Below are positions 45,867 through 55,066 of a stretch of 64,000 bases of DNA, piece after piece (position 1 is the first letter of the stretch; every line of letters begins with the position of its first letter). A program made the translations under genes and the position numbers. Under the pieces are notes generated by a model. That model was not told the DNA's origin. It searched no databases and saw only the letters and a program-made list of their open reading frames with translations. This DNA is from Hexactinellida sp. DTS-2022 (taxonomy: Eukaryota; Porifera; Hexactinellida), in assembly GCA_028753945.1 (NCBI GenBank), contig JAPNXP010000008.1:3596001-3660000 (forward strand), in the 5' to 3' direction.

Positions 45867-46988
45867 TTATTTAGATAGTTGCATGACGCTCAATGCTGAT
45901 AAAGGTAAGATAGGTTTCCCTGACTCCAACTGCCTAATCATAGGAACAATATCTATGTTCCTTAAGCGGAGAGAACACAGCTCTTCCACAGTCACCCAGC
46001 AGGCCCCTGCACTTTCATAATCGGGAATACTCTTCAGCTCTTGTCTCTCATCCAGCATTCGTGCTACGAAGTACACACACACCTCCATCCTGGGTCCCCT
46101 GCCGTGTATGTGTGTGGGGAAGTGGTGTATGGCCAGTAGTCCCGTGAGTTCTATGTCCACCCCTGCCTCCTCCCTAGCCTCCCGTACCGCAGCCGTCTGG
46201 AAGGTCTCGTGTCTGTCCACGCGGCCCGCGGGGTACCAATAGCCCTGTCCCAGGAACTCCTGCACCACCAGGTACTTGTTGTCCGACCGCCTCACGATAG
46301 AGAATGCGAACCCGTCGAACTGTATTTCCGGCGAGAGAGAGTCTGCCACCACCTCTCCGCGCTTGGCCGGGCCGTGGTGATCATGCAGGTGCACTGCAAT
46401 GTTCTGATGCCACTTCTTACACATGGGACACTTTCCCGACATATTCTGGTTGATGACGTGGTATAGCGGGAAGTGGCTCCACAGGTCGTCCTCCCTGAGT
46501 CCGCCGAGTCCGCACTCGGGACAGACCAGTCGGGAGCCGGGCCCCCGTCGGGAGCGGAGGTAGGAGAGCACCTGCTCCAGGCACCGCGCGCTCTGGGCCG
46601 CAGAGCTGCTCACCATGTTAGCCCCCGCGTCCGCCAGCGCCAGTCGCTCCCGCGCGCTCTCCGCCAGCCGCGAGTCCAGCAGACACACGAAGGTGGCGGA
46701 GAGACGCGCGCGGCGCTCGGAGAGGAAGGGGAGCAGCTGGGCGCCTCTGGTGACGTCACAGGGCCCGATGAGCAGCAGCAGCAGCAGCTCCGATCCCGGT
46801 CTGCCCGCTATGCTGTCCAGTACCCTCTCCAGCTCTCCCACGCCCCCTGAGGCCCCCACCGCGTGCCTCTCCAGCTCCGAGTGTCTGTCCAGAGCCGTGG
46901 CCACCTCTCCCAGCTGCTCGTCAGGCCAGCAGACGACCGCGTGGCACCGGGGCAACTGGGGCTCTGAGGAACTAGACTTTGTAGCCAT
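45867..46988 (-). CDS. Nudix hydrolase with zinc-finger and receiver-like N-terminus, copy A
   Basis: An intronless 373-residue protein. Residues 1-130 have alternating hydrophobic strands (CHAVVCWPDEQ, LLLLLLIGPCD, SATFVCLLDS) like a Rossmann or receiver-type fold, an inference only. A CPECGLGGLREDDLWSHFPL segment with a later His (about 156-177) and CPMCKKWHQNIAVHLHDHH look like paired zinc fingers. The Nudix box is intact: GRVDRHETFQTAAVREAREE followed by AGVD, about residue 267. Nudix enzymes hydrolyse nucleoside diphosphates linked to another group; the substrate is unknown. Residues 1-177 are identical to copy B; the rest is only about half identical. The two start codons lie about 100 bp apart on opposite strands. 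Confidence 0.88.
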   Translation of the reverse strand: MATKSSSSEPQLPRCHAVVCWPDEQLGEVATALDRHSELERHAVGASGGVGELERVLDSIAGRPGSELLLLLLIGPCDVTRGAQLLPFLSERRARLSATFVCLLDSRLAESARERLALADAGANMVSSSAAQSARCLEQVLSYLRSRRGPGSRLVCPECGLGGLREDDLWSHFPLYHVINQNMSGKCPMCKKWHQNIAVHLHDHHGPAKRGEVVADSLSPEIQFDGFAFSIVRRSDNKYLVVQEFLGQGYWYPAGRVDRHETFQTAAVREAREEAGVDIELTGLLAIHHFPTHIHGRGPRMEVCVYFVARMLDERQELKSIPDYESAGACWVTVEELCSLRLRNIDIVPMIRQLESGKPILPLSALSVMQLSK

Positions 46989-47618
46989 AATGTTATTCAG
47001 TTCAATATAGAATTGTGCCTAATAGCTGAAACAGTCTATTATAAGTATTACAGTCTATTCGCTACGGACCTAAACATTGATAACATTATGGCTACAAAGT
47101 CTAGTTCCTCAGAGCCCCAGTTGCCCCGGTGCCACGCGGTCGTCTGCTGGCCTGACGAGCAGCTGGGAGAGGTGGCCACGGCTCTGGACAGACACTCGGA
47201 GCTGGAGAGGCACGCGGTGGGGGCCTCAGGGGGCGTGGGAGAGCTGGAGAGGGTACTGGACAGCATAGCGGGCAGACCGGGATCGGAGCTGCTGCTGCTG
47301 CTGCTCATCGGGCCCTGTGACGTCACCAGAGGCGCCCAGCTGCTCCCCTTCCTCTCCGAGCGCCGCGCGCGTCTCTCCGCCACCTTCGTGTGTCTGCTGG
47401 ACTCGCGGCTGGCGGAGAGCGCGCGGGAGCGACTGGCGCTGGCGGACGCGGGGGCTAACATGGTGAGCAGCTCTGCGGCCCAGAGCGCGCGGTGCCTGGA
47501 GCAGGTGCTCTCCTACCTCCGCTCCCGACGGGGGCCCGGCTCCCGACTGGTCTGTCCCGAGTGCGGACTCGGCGGACTCAGGGAGGACGACCTGTGGAGC
47601 CACTTCCCGCTATACCAC
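46458..47618. repeat. Large palindrome: two 539-bp inverted arms around an 83-bp spacer
   Basis: The left arm 46458-46996 and right arm 47080-47618 are inverted copies, with no difference found where I compared them. Their translations are identical in the coding frame and in two antisense frames, so the arms must be identical or nearly so at base level. Each arm starts 8 bp before a start codon and ends after codon 177. Outside the arms similarity drops at once to diverged paralogue level. The 83-bp centre must contain a shared promoter. Confidence 0.93.
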
Positions 47619-48188
47619 ATTAACTCTCCGGCTAAGCGCGTGAAATGTCCGATCTGCTCCGAGTCCGTTCCTAACCCGGGCATGCATATACACGAGAGCC
47701 ACGGGCCCGAAGTAAGACGAACAGTGGCACTCTCTGCTAAACAGAAAATTGAGAAGTTCTCTGGGTTTTCTTTTGTTGTTGTCCAGAGAGAGAAAGACAA
47801 CAAGTTCTTGGTCGTTCAGGAATTCGGACAGCTTGGCTACTGGCTGCCGGCTGGGCGCGTGGACGCCAATGAGAGCTTCCAGAGTGCGGCTATTCGCGAG
47901 GTCAGAGAGGAGGTTGGGGTTGACGTTAAGCTGAAGGGAATACTCGGGATATCACACGGACGGTACCATGAGGGGGGCATGCGGATGGAAGTGGTGTTCT
48001 TCGCTACGCCGGCGATTACGCACCGAGAGCAGCTGCCTAAGACAACGCCCGACTACGAGAGTGCTGGGGCCTGCTGGGTGACGTATGAAGATCTGTTAGG
48101 TGTGAGGGTGAGATCAAACAGTGTTAAGCACTGGGTTAAACATGTGCTAGATGGCCATGCAGTGTACCCTCTCTCCTTCTTAATGTGA
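47088..48188 (+). CDS. Nudix hydrolase with zinc-finger and receiver-like N-terminus, copy B
   Basis: An intronless 366-residue protein, mirror partner of copy A. I chose the ATG at 47088 because it corresponds exactly to the start of copy A; an upstream in-frame ATG (47013) lies in the unique spacer. The second zinc-finger-like region reads CPICSESVPNPGMHIHESH. The Nudix box is GRVDANESFQSAAIREVREE followed by VGVD. The YESAGACWVT motif near the C-terminus is kept in both copies. Differences cluster in the catalytic half, so the pair could share regulation and recognition but differ in substrate. Confidence 0.88.
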   Translation: MATKSSSSEPQLPRCHAVVCWPDEQLGEVATALDRHSELERHAVGASGGVGELERVLDSIAGRPGSELLLLLLIGPCDVTRGAQLLPFLSERRARLSATFVCLLDSRLAESARERLALADAGANMVSSSAAQSARCLEQVLSYLRSRRGPGSRLVCPECGLGGLREDDLWSHFPLYHINSPAKRVKCPICSESVPNPGMHIHESHGPEVRRTVALSAKQKIEKFSGFSFVVVQREKDNKFLVVQEFGQLGYWLPAGRVDANESFQSAAIREVREEVGVDVKLKGILGISHGRYHEGGMRMEVVFFATPAITHREQLPKTTPDYESAGACWVTYEDLLGVRVRSNSVKHWVKHVLDGHAVYPLSFLM

Positions 48189-48594
48189 TATCACGGTGCA
48201 TGCTATTTCTGGGATTATTGAATTATTTAGTGCAGCACAGCTGACTGGTTTCATAATTTATATTCAACATAAATTGAATGGTTTGGTGAAACTGTTTCAA
48301 TAATTAATGTTGTCTGCATTCCAGCTAAATTAGGCTCTGTTGGAAAAAGTTGCATTCGAATATTCATATTTATCATAAATAAATCTAATTCAACATGACA
48401 ATATAAATATAGATATTGGTATCGGCTTGTTGCAGCAATTATACATCAATATTTCGGCACACATGTTATAATAACATTGCTAACAGGTTTGTCGTTGCTA
48501 ACAATTTTTTACAATCTCGTAAGTTAAAACAGGTAATTCCTATCATCTTTATTATCTCAGTCCTTTCCAGTCCATAATAAGGTCACTTTCGCTA
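48189..48594. other. AT-rich spacer between Nudix copy B and PARP16
   Basis: No gene or clear repeat is visible. It would hold the 3' flank of Nudix copy B. Confidence 0.5.
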
Positions 48595-48930
48595 CAGTGG
48601 TGTTCGCGTAATAGCATTTTGCACGGAATTTGCTTCCTTTTAGGGGAACAGAATTTGCTCTCTTGGGGACCAGGCTTTCTTTCATCCAGGGAAAATTTAC
48701 CGCGCTCCTAGATTTAGTTTGAGCGGGTTCAGTTTTCATTTTGTACGCCTATTTTGTCATGTTGTATTAATTAAGTCTATGAGAGCATCTCTCGATATTG
48801 TATGCCTAGACTCGATTTTTGTACGCCTAGATTAAAATCCTGCCAAATCACGCTCCTTTAGCGCGCCCAGCACGCCTGGATAACACCCTGTTGGGGACTG
48901 AAATACCTTGCTATTAGGCGTACACCAGTG
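48595..48930. mobile_element. TA-flanked TIR element (GTGGTGTTCGCG family)
   Basis: The left end CAGTGGTGTTCGCGTAATAGC and right end GCTATTAGGCGTACACCAGTG are inverted repeats, with TA outside. Copies lie at 13.4 and 56.9 kb. It sits just upstream of PARP16, 31 bp before its start codon, so it probably supplies the immediate promoter or leader region. Confidence 0.82.
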
Positions 48931-48961
48931 TACTTTAATCAGTAATTAGGAGAGCAGTGAG

Positions 48962-51900
48962 ATGGCTTGTGCCGAAACTGACATTGAGATAGAGACTATA
49001 GAGACTGGCAGCGAAACGGCTGCTACGCGGCAGATGAGTGTGTTCTCCCGTTTTGAGGAGGACAGAGAGGCCAGCGAGCTTCTGGTAGCTCTGTTCTCCT
49101 CTGCTGTTAGGAACTTCAAGTACCACAGTCTGGTCAGGCCCTGCCCTCCCGAGTACACAGAGATGAGTTCTAGCCTGCACGAGTCTACCGTGTCCCAGGA
49201 TAGACAGAGGGAAGTGGTCAGTTTAATATACTATGCATTGCGATTACCTCATTCAACACTACTACATTAGCAATCACCTTATTAATATATTTATTAGCGC
49301 CATAATTACTTCAGTTACGTATCATATTACTATTAATAAGTATCACAAGCTTTACACACAATTAACTACATTCCTTCCTCCTTTAAAGCTCATCTTGGGT
49401 GTGGTAGAGTTACACAATATTTAGGTTATTTACAGTTTAGTGAAACGTTCCTAATCTGATATCGATACCCTTGTAAGTTGGTACACTTTTTAATTCTGCT
49501 TGCTAATATTGTTGAAACAAACAGGTTAATTTGTAATTGAATTAAGCTAAATATTTTGTTTATTTTGCCGAATAATTCGAGTTTTACCACCAATACGTAC
49601 TGCATTCTTGATGAAATGAACACACAAAAAAATTGTTATATTTTTGGGATACGAAGTTTAATTGGGAGATTAATATATACAGAATAATTACACCAATCAT
49701 AAATTAGTCGTTTTGAATATTTGTAACGCATTTAATTGGTTCCAACAAATGCAAACAATGTGTTTCGTGGTAGGGTCGTAAGCTATGCCTTGCGGCCTAT
49801 ACAAGTTGTACACACTGGGTATGTCCTTATTATGCTCACCAATGGCTGAGAAGGATTTAACTATGTGGTTCCATTGATCACTAATAACAATACAGTTATT
49901 CTCGTCGAGTGCAAAGAAACTAGGTTTGCACACCTGCAATCCCGGTCCCTGCGTTATCATGTCGTGTATGTGGTCTACTCCGCTCTTGTCGCTTCGAATT
50001 GTAAACAGGTGTAAGCAGGGATTCGATTTGTCGAGAACCAGAATGTACTCCGATACTAATTTAACGTCACGCGGTTTCTTCAAGATTTCCACACCGAATT
50101 CCGTAAGGTAATTTAATTCTTCGCTTAACACTTGAATTCTGTTATTCCCGCGGTCACACACGATCATATTCCCATCTACGTCACTTGTAATTCCTTCTGG
50201 GTACGAAAACTGCCCTGGCCCGCTTCCCTTTGTGCCAGTTTTATTAACAAATGTGCCATCAAGCTCGTAAGCATGCACAGCTCCTATTTTGAACTGCGTC
50301 ACATATATTCTCTCCTGGGCTACACAAATGCCCCATGGATTGCTCATCCTACCTTCTCCCCGATGGTTTCCGAAATGGAACAGATACTCGCCCTCTGAAT
50401 TGAATACCTGAACTCGATTATTCACACAATCTGCCACATAAATGTTAGAGGTTGCAGGGTCTATTGCTAGCCCTCTTGGAACATTGAACTCTCCAGGACC
50501 TAGGCCTCCCTTCCCGACTGACACAACTGAGCTAACACTGTTTCTTTCCACAGAAGTTCTCCTTGTTGTAGCGGAGATTGATTGCTTGGTTGCATTCGAG
50601 TCCTGCTTTTGAATAGGGAGCGAACTGGCATTGTATGTGAAGTTACCAATCGATTTTATTGCCTCATAAATTGCATCATCCCATTCGAAACTTGTGGGAA
50701 TCGTTTTGGAGCGCTCGTTTAAGGTTCTGTGAGTCAACCCATTGACAATGTTAATGTCTTGGCTAATGTTGGCTGGGATATACTCGTCGACAGCGGGATT
50801 ACACGCGGCCAACTCTGAGAGAAGTGAGATTTCTCTCTCGTCTACAATCCTACGCAGCTCCTTGAATTTATCCTGAATCTGCGCTCTTAGCCAGTAGATC
50901 GCTGTACTTACTATGCCAGTGGGATAATTTGGTATACCGCTACTACATGTTGCCATCTACTTTTCTACTCTATTTTTCTATTCTAAATATTTATACTTTC
51001 GTTTTCAAGAAGTTTTGTAGGTATTGACTCCTTACAGATCTGTGGTTTAACCGTGTCAATGATTGTAAATTTAGGTAATTCCCCTTCCATTCACAGCTAA
51101 TCATTCTTAGTATTTATTATGTTATTTGGACTTAATTGGTTTATAGTTTAAAATCCCCCAAAATTACCTGATTATGCTATAAATAGTTACGATACAGTGC
51201 CAGACGTTATCAAAGGTAAATAATGGTACGATATACTGTGAAGTCTCATTAGTGTTTAATTATCACTCAGGTAATACTTTTTAAATTGTCTGTCCCGACT
51301 TGAAAGTAGACAGAGATCTATATTAAATAAAATACTTAATATAACAATCTATTTTAGAAATCGTATAGGATAACAAAAGCTGTTGAAAGCAATAAATTTT
51401 GTATCTCATTTTCAGTGTATTTTTACTCTTTTTGTTGTTTCGTCCCATTTGGTATGTTGTAAAAGAATTGAGGACATAAGACCAAAATTGCATAGGAATT
51501 TAATGGCATATTTAAAATTTTAAATATGTCAGGTTCTGATTTATTGATCTACTTACGAACAAATACCATTTCAAGGTATAATATTAACTAGGTTACGTGT
51601 ACGGAAATTGAGAAAAATTAATTATTAATCTATTCTAAGTTCTAACGAGAAAATTTTAATTAAAGCTATGTATTATCTGCTCCTAACAAATAAATAAATT
51701 ATATGTAGACCGTCTATTTCTAGACCAGGTTTTCTTACATATAAATTAATATTACCCATAGAGGGCAGGGGCTTTTGGCCTACAGAATTTATAGACGGTC
51801 TAAAAAAAAATTGCTTAGTTTGTATGGGCTTTTATAGACCGTCTACATATAAGGATGCTCTTATCTGAACTATTCTCTTAGTTGAGTATTCTTGAAGAGC

Positions 51901-53902
51901 TGAATCAACTGAAATCTCTGAAGAATATTAATTCAGAATCTCAACTCTACAAACTCATTCAATGGATTATATTTCCGCGTCGGGTTACAATCAAGACGCT
52001 ATCTCCTTCAATGGTTTGTATTATATTAATAATTCTAAATTTCTCTCAATTTCAGGGGTGACAGTTGGTCTGAGGTTACGGTTAATTTCTTACTTTATTA
52101 AGATAGAACAATGTTGTCAATGAAAATTTCCCATGTGAATGCGACGATCAAGGAATTATCCAGAAACGCAAGACATGGGATAAATATATTTATATAGGAG
52201 CGCAATAATTTTACCAAATCTGCATATACACAGCCAGTGTTTTTTTAAGGCAAATTAGAGGCCCAAAATGGTCTTCTAATTTTTCTCAATGGGCCTCTAA
52301 TTTTTAACGTGCTAAGTACTCAATATCATGAAATGTAGAGTGAGGGCCTCTAATTGTTGGGGTGAGGGCCTCTAATTGTTGGTAGGGCCCTCTAAGCAAA
52401 TCCTTAAAAAAAACACTGTACACAGCTAATATTTAACAGGCCGGCTAACTGATAAATAAATTATGTAACCGTTAACCGACATTAGCAGCTGTTAAATCTA
52501 CCACTTAATTCATGGCTCATATTACTTAATTAATCCTGTAGTACAACCGAATAATACAAGCCACTTGCCCCACTGGGTACCGCATGCCCGCTCCGAGAGC
52601 TATATTTGAAGTTTCGTATCCAGACAGAGAGTCTCTGCTAGCCAAGGATTGTATCCTAGCGTACCACGGATCTAGACTGGAGAACTTCCACTCCATTCTA
52701 CACAACGGACTCTCTCCGCTATTCGCCAAGGAAGTTTGTTACTTGACCTTATTTAATAGTTAAATAATCGATAGAGGATACAAATAAATATACTTACTAT
52801 ATGTTATATCTAAGCACCTTACACGATACAAAGTTGCATAGAAAATGCAACTAAGTTACACCGGTGTAAGCGCGTTATGGGGCCCCGTCCCTAAATCGCT
52901 AGCGTTTAGGCCCAGCACTTTTAGGACGGGGTCCCTAAAACGGGCTTATAACGGTATTAAATCGTTGCTCATTTGATTAGGTTCGTTGACACCTGTCTTA
53001 TGTTGTAAATTTTAAATTATTGGATGTAGGTGCTCAGGCCTATCGATTCCCTTTCGGGCTTCATAATAAATCAGTTGTCCCTAAATGTTGGTCATCACTG
53101 CACCTTAGAATAAGCTTGCACTCCCAATGCAATAAGAGCACAATTATTTAAGAGTGATGTGGTTGTTTATAAATATACTTTTGTAGAGATCATTATTCGG
53201 ACACGGAATTTACTTGGGATCAGATCTAGCCATTTCAATGGACTACAGTCCTCAAAGTAGTTTTGTGTGGAATAAGTCTGTCCTGGGGGAGAGACTGAGT
53301 TGTGTTGCGGTGTGCTACGTCGATAAGAAGGCGTGGTCATCTTCTAAGAAGAATGCACCTGAAAGTTACATCGTAGTTGATTCGAGTGCAGATATGCAAT
53401 TAAAGTACCTTTTTGTGTATTCTCAGAAGAAAAAGTCAAAGTGAGTCCAGTTATAGTTTTAATTAAATCCCTGGTGCAGTGAAGACTCAAATTAATTTCA
53501 CGGAACGTAATTAGTATTCGCTGTGTATTTTTAACAAGACACTGCTATATTTGAACATTTGAAGTAACTATAATCTGTACAAACTGGACACTTTTCTTTT
53601 CTCCTCAACTATTCCTCCTGTTCCCAAATTACCAGCTGATTTTGTTCTTGCATTGCATTAATTTTAATCCTGAGTATGGTTTAATCGAAATTGGTACACA
53701 ATAACTGTAGTCACGAATATCAATGTTGTTACTTGTTACCAACGAGAGCATATTATACAAGTTAGTTTATTCTAATTTATATATTATATTATTATATTTA
53801 TTTAGATCAGGTGTGACTAACATTCTTCAAAAGAACAAGTTCGCTTTCACGCTGCTACTCTATGTTTTAATTTTGGCTTTTGTGTGTTACTACAGACGAT
53901 AG
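48962..53902 (+). CDS. PARP16: PARP16, tail-anchored mono-ADP-ribosyltransferase
   Basis: Five exons: 48962-49216, 51882-52013, 52542-52733, 53187-53440, 53806-53902; phases 0,0,0,2 fit and give 309 residues (vertebrate 322). Exon 1 has SELLVALFSSAVRNFKYHSL and RPCPPEYTEM. Exon 2 supplies the helical N-domain, exon 3 the catalytic AYHGSRLENFHSILHNGLSP with the NAD-binding His. Exon 4 has SLFGHGIYLGSDLAISMDYS with the Tyr and MQLKYLFVYSQKKK. Exon 5 encodes a single hydrophobic tail (FAFTLLLYVLILAFVCYY), the ER/nuclear-envelope anchor. In vertebrates PARP16 modifies PERK and IRE1 in the unfolded protein response. Intron 1 is 2,665 bp and holds an antisense gene. Confidence 0.93.
49697..50956 (-). 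CDS. NHL-repeat protein nested antisense in PARP16 intron 1
   Basis: An intronless 419-residue protein. An N-terminal helical, coiled-coil-like region (AQIQDKFKELRRIVDEREIS) resembles the BBox C-terminal helix of TRIM proteins, but no RING or B-box is present. From about residue 145 there are five to six NHL repeats (GLGPGEFNVPRGLAIDP then IYVADCVNNRVQVFNSEGEY; GSGPGQFSYPEGITSDVDG then NMIVCDRGNNRIQVLS), forming a beta-propeller. TRIM-NHL propellers bind RNA or proteins. Base composition is less GC-rich than PARP16 exons. It may be a TRIM2/3-type retrocopy or one of an expanded NHL family. Confidence 0.85.
   Translation of the reverse strand: MATCSSGIPNYPTGIVSTAIYWLRAQIQDKFKELRRIVDEREISLLSELAACNPAVDEYIPANISQDINIVNGLTHRTLNERSKTIPTSFEWDDAIYEAIKSIGNFTYNASSLPIQKQDSNATKQSISATTRRTSVERNSVSSVVSVGKGGLGPGEFNVPRGLAIDPATSNIYVADCVNNRVQVFNSEGEYLFHFGNHRGEGRMSNPWGICVAQERIYVTQFKIGAVHAYELDGTFVNKTGTKGSGPGQFSYPEGITSDVDGNMIVCDRGNNRIQVLSEELNYLTEFGVEILKKPRDVKLVSEYILVLDKSNPCLHLFTIRSDKSGVDHIHDMITQGPGLQVCKPSFFALDENNCIVISDQWNHIVKSFSAIGEHNKDIPSVYNLYRPQGIAYDPTTKHIVCICWNQLNALQIFKTTNL
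51701..51850. mobile_element. Foldback MITE just upstream of PARP16 exon 2
   Basis: It starts ATATGTAGACCGTCTATTTC and ends TATAGACCGTCTACATAT. The internal strings CTATTTCTAGACC and TTTATAGACGGTCTA repeat the same motif. It lies 31 bp before the exon 2 start. Confidence 0.85.
52235..52418. mobile_element. hAT-like MITE with 8-bp target duplication in PARP16 intron 2
   Basis: It starts CAGTGTTTTTTTAAGG and ends CCTTAAAAAAAACACTG. Perfect flanking repeats TACACAGC lie at 52227-52234 and 52419-52426. GGGCCTCTAATTGTT-type units repeat inside. Confidence 0.92.
52858..52958. mobile_element. Short element of the GGTGTAAGCGCG / CTAAATCGCTAGCG family
   Basis: ACCGGTGTAAGCGCG at the left and ACGGGCTTATAACGGT at the right enclose GTCCCTAAATCGCTAGCGTT, the same unit as in the nested region at 33.8-34.2 kb. 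It lies in PARP16 intron 3. Confidence 0.65.
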
Positions 53903-54011
53903 ATGTATTTATATTGTGAATATTTAATAAAATTTATGTTGCTGCTTGGAATTTCATTAAGTGAGTAGATGATATTCTGTTAATTAAAGTGAAGTAGAAT
54001 AGTTATTAACA

Positions 54012-54866
54012 ATGTTCAAGACGGAGTCTGCTCACAGCTCTCAGGACGGCCAGGTTATAATCAGAGAGCTCCAGATAGTGGATCAGCTGAGCCCTGCCTT
54101 CTCAGAGGCCATCAGAGAGTACAGAACAGCTAAGATGATATGCGGCTACCTGTCCTGCTGCGTCGCGGAGCTGGTCGCTTCGCACTTCTCTTCTCTGCGC
54201 ATGGGGACCAGGGACGTGGACAGGATGGCTAAGATCCTCAGCAGTCCGGCCGCCCTGTTGGAGGACGTGAGAGGGATGATGGCCTGGTTGCTAGAGAACA
54301 GACGGAGCTATGTGCTACGTCACAAGTCTAGCTTCCCTGTGGAGCTCCTTAACTCCGGAACAACACACGACGAGGAGAGATACCTCCGGGACTGGGTCGC
54401 CAACTACGAGATTAGCGACTGGATGCACAGGAACAGAAATGCTAGCGTGCACTTCGTGCGGAGAATAGAGAGGGATCTGGGGGAGGTGCACCACGAGGAG
54501 AAATCGAGACTAAGCGAAGAGGAACCGTTCGCACACCTAAATATGTTCTATGACGTCACCCTGGAGACGGGAGAGACCCTGCGTCTCAGTCCCTCTCAGT
54601 GGCTGGAGAGGTTTGGGGGGAGTCTAGAGACACGCCCACCCGTGTTTATAGCCGATGTAGGGGGCCACTTTGTGGTGCTTAAGCCGGTGATACTGGTTGG
54701 TGAGGGCGGGAGCGAATCTCCACTGATTATCCTACTCAACACGTACAAACCTGATTATACGAAAGTCCCTACAGTGACAGGGACATTCAATATGCTATTT
54801 AGACAACTCTCAGAGATTAGTGATCCTAAACAGTTCTTGTTTTCGGCGAAGAAAGTGAAAAAGTAA
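54012..54866 (+). CDS. Conserved-looking intronless protein, unidentified
   Basis: A 284-residue GC-rich ORF 110 bp downstream of PARP16. It has no signal peptide or membrane helix. The first half is helical (AKMICGYLSCCVAELVASHF; YEISDWMHRNRNASVHFVRR). The second half has beta-rich runs, MFYDVTLETGETLRLSPSQW, then RPPVFIADVGGHFVVLKPVI and SPLIILLNTYKPD. The alternation of GHFVV, ILV and LIILLNT suggests an alpha/beta fold such as a papain-like or other hydrolase domain, but I could not place it. Conserved-gene codon usage and lack of stops support a real gene. Confidence 0.7.
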   Translation: MFKTESAHSSQDGQVIIRELQIVDQLSPAFSEAIREYRTAKMICGYLSCCVAELVASHFSSLRMGTRDVDRMAKILSSPAALLEDVRGMMAWLLENRRSYVLRHKSSFPVELLNSGTTHDEERYLRDWVANYEISDWMHRNRNASVHFVRRIERDLGEVHHEEKSRLSEEEPFAHLNMFYDVTLETGETLRLSPSQWLERFGGSLETRPPVFIADVGGHFVVLKPVILVGEGGSESPLIILLNTYKPDYTKVPTVTGTFNMLFRQLSEISDPKQFLFSAKKVKK

Positions 54867-55066
54867 TAGCAAAAATGAATTTTAATCGATTGTAAAATAT
54901 ATACTACAAATACTGATGTTAATAATTAATAAAAGTGCGTTATTGCATTTATACAATAGAATATTATATCTTAGATTCAATATTATCGTTAGATACGGCG
55001 TAGTATTGTAATGTATTTAAGTCTATACAAGTGATGCAGTCTGCTGTGGAGACGTTAAGCGGAGTT

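Noticed and set aside
46473-46850. Plus-strand 125-residue frame and its identical twin on the other strand at 47226-47603
   Set aside because: These are antisense shadows of the duplicated Nudix N-terminus. Their identity only reflects the palindrome.
52526-52729. Minus-strand 67-residue frame
   Set aside because: It lies antisense to PARP16 exon 3, whose plus-strand product carries the catalytic HGSRLENFHS motif.
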